64,000 bases of DNA from Hevea brasiliensis (lineage: Eukaryota; Streptophyta; Magnoliopsida; Malpighiales; Euphorbiaceae), in the NCBI RefSeq assembly GCF_030052815.1, contig NC_079510.1:50930725-50994724 (forward strand), read 5' to 3'. Below are positions 62,201-64,000 of this stretch, piece by piece (position 1 is the first letter of the stretch; every line of letters begins with the position of its first letter). A program made the translations under genes and the position numbers. Below the pieces are notes generated by a model that saw nothing but the letters and a program-made list of their open reading frames with translations, was not told the origin of the DNA and made no database searches.

Positions 62201-63426
62201 CTACTCATAATTAATAATTTCATTACATTATTGTTTGTGCCATAGTTCTCCAATCAAAATAAAAACGTGTGAAATCGGTCTTTAAATGTTAGATCAACTA
62301 TTTAAAGTCAAGATCGAACCTTAATTCAAAGAGAAATATATAATATAATATAAAGAAATTCTGTGATTAATTGATTTTTGACAAAGTAAATCTTAATTTG
62401 TAGATAAACAACATTAGATAAATATAACACTTAGGTCATGCCAATGTAATACCCAGATCACTTTCTTATATAGTTCAATTATAAATTCAAATTAATTTAA
62501 AGTTTAACACATCTAAATTTAATAATTATGATTAAAATTCCTGTAAAATTATGTAAAATCTTCTCTTCTTTTACCAAGTCAATACTCTGTCTTCCTTAGT
62601 TTGATTTGTTACATTTTTATTGAACTTATCATCTACTGATTGAATGTTATCTAAGTGAAATGAGATACTAATAAAATGATAAATAATTAATAAGAGTTTT
62701 ACCAAAAAACATATATTATTTTTATTTAAAATTTAATTAATGATTAATAATTTTTAATTTTCTTATTTGTTTATTTATTAATTTTCAACTAATTTATCAT
62801 TCTATATGCATATCTTACGTGAAAGTATTAATATATTATAAAATTTCTCTTAAATTCGATAAAAAATTCTTATCTTGTCATAAGTAATAGAGCCAAATTA
62901 AAATTAATTTTTTCTGCCTGCTTTCTTTCATTTAATTGAAATTTTAATAAAATAAAATTATTTTTATTTCAAATATTTAATATTATTTTTAAAAAGTTTT
63001 AACTAAGAGTATGTAAATTTTAGTATATATATAATACAAAATTAAGTGATAATAAGTTAAAATTTACTAATTTCTAAAATAATAAAAATAAAAATTTAAA
63101 ATAGACAAATACGAACATGCCTAGTGGGCGTAGAGACGGTAATGTCAAAATTTGCTGGCCCCATCCCATTACGAGGAGCCCAAAGGCCTAAGCTATAAGC
63201 CCAAAATCTTTTAAATTTTTTTTAATGTATACGAATATAAAAAAATAATAAAATTATCCCAAATAAATAAAAATATATTAAAATTATAAAAATTTTGTAT
63301 TGCATATTTCTTAGCTTACATAAATTTATAAAAATTTCAGTAAAAATAAAAAATTATACAACAAATTATATAATGCACAGATATCATATATTTTTTCATT
63401 AGTATAAATGTAAGACCTATTCTTTC

Positions 63427-63490
<64 letters not shown>

Positions 63491-64000
63491 TATATGCAAG
63501 TGTGTCCAATAATTTTCATATAAGTTGATAAATGTTTCAAATTTCTCTCCTAATATAATATTTCTAGATATGTCCGTGCACATGTAATGTTTGGCAATCG
63601 TTTTCTAGATCAACTGGGCTTTAACCTACCAAATATCAGAATTGGATACAGAATTTTGTGAGATTATAAACATGCCCTGAGGAAACCTGCTTCTTCAAAT
63701 AAGAATTAGGCAAGCAATGCTGCTGATGCCAATCAATATTTCATCTAATATTGTATGATTAAAAGCGATAAGAGTCAGGATTTAATATCGATTTTGTCAT
63801 TTAATACTTAATTTTATAACTTGGTTCAATGGATTCGTCACTTTAAATTTTTTTGGCAGAAAGATATTATTTCCTTTTCCTTTTTTCCAATTTCTATTTC
63901 TTTGTTTTTTTCTTTCCATGATTGCTTGTTCTATAGGAATGAATCAGAGACAGACCACAACCACATAAGAGAAAAACTAATATCCCACAATTAATGCTAA
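59220..64000. other. AT-rich intergenic region, no gene recognised
   Basis: No credible coding sequence. A stretch at 60595-61375 starts with several near-repeats of TTTAATCCCTATATTTTG and ends with their rough inverse, perhaps an old inverted-repeat element. Bases 62700-63310 repeat 53450-54040. An (AT)n tract lies at 63430-63481. The last 450 bases are slightly less AT-rich but have no ORF. Confidence 0.6.

Noticed and set aside
63337..63540. Tyr/Ile repeat ORF on the minus strand
   Set aside because: It is the translation of an (AT)n microsatellite, as are the similar ORFs at 53707-53916 and part of 56326-56664.

Overview
The window is nuclear DNA of a flowering plant. The coding sequences have GT..AG introns, the mobile elements are plant lineages (Ty3/gypsy Tat/Ogre, Athila and Tekay; Ty1/copia; hAT; SINE; LINE; MITE-like), and the two cellular genes are typical plant genes. 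Protein flavour suggests a woody eudicot, perhaps Malpighiales/Euphorbiaceae, but that is a guess. No bacterial operon, CRISPR array or rRNA is present.

Left half (1-31982) is a nest of LTR retrotransposons. A Ty1/copia element on the minus strand (30584-31982) sits in a duplicated piece of an LPXD gene. An Athila-type Ty3/gypsy element (plus strand) is inserted in its protease region, with its 3' LTR at about 28901-30583. That Athila element was itself hit twice: by a Tat/Ogre-type element in its integrase (window start to 14183), and by a complete Tekay-type chromovirus (16924-25916, minus strand, 5-bp target duplication ATATA) in its third ORF. The Tat element is unusual. It has a frame-preserving intron between protease and reverse transcriptase, an array of six compensating hairpins after pol, a 61-bp minisatellite, and a 5.9-kb LTR holding an intact, spliced antisense gene with its own TATA box. 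All the pol genes carry stops or frameshifts.

Right half (31983-64000) is a cysteine-rich receptor-like kinase (CRK, DUF26) cluster, all on the minus strand, around one intact LPXD gene. CRK1 (35546-32237) is complete: 7 exons, 637 residues, all kinase motifs present. LPXD (39744-42494, plus) is complete: 10 exons, 297 residues, predicted mitochondrial. CRK2 (47334-43451) is a pseudogene holding a SINE, a 5'-truncated LINE and a MITE-like element. CRK3 (52723-48205) keeps only its DUF26 exon, split by a decayed hAT transposon (48657-52392). CRK4 (58492-56024) is a pseudogene whose kinase exon is split by a second SINE. Two short signal-peptide relics (about 36060 and 58990) mark further lost copies. 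A partial LPXD exon sits downstream of CRK1 just as whole LPXD sits downstream of CRK2, so an LPXD+CRK unit was probably duplicated in tandem and one LPXD copy was then destroyed.

The rest is AT-rich, with microsatellites and a few dispersed repeats. The functional cargo is probably just CRK1 (plasma-membrane receptor kinase) and LPXD (mitochondrial lipid A-type acyltransferase), plus possibly the antisense gene inside the Tat LTR.
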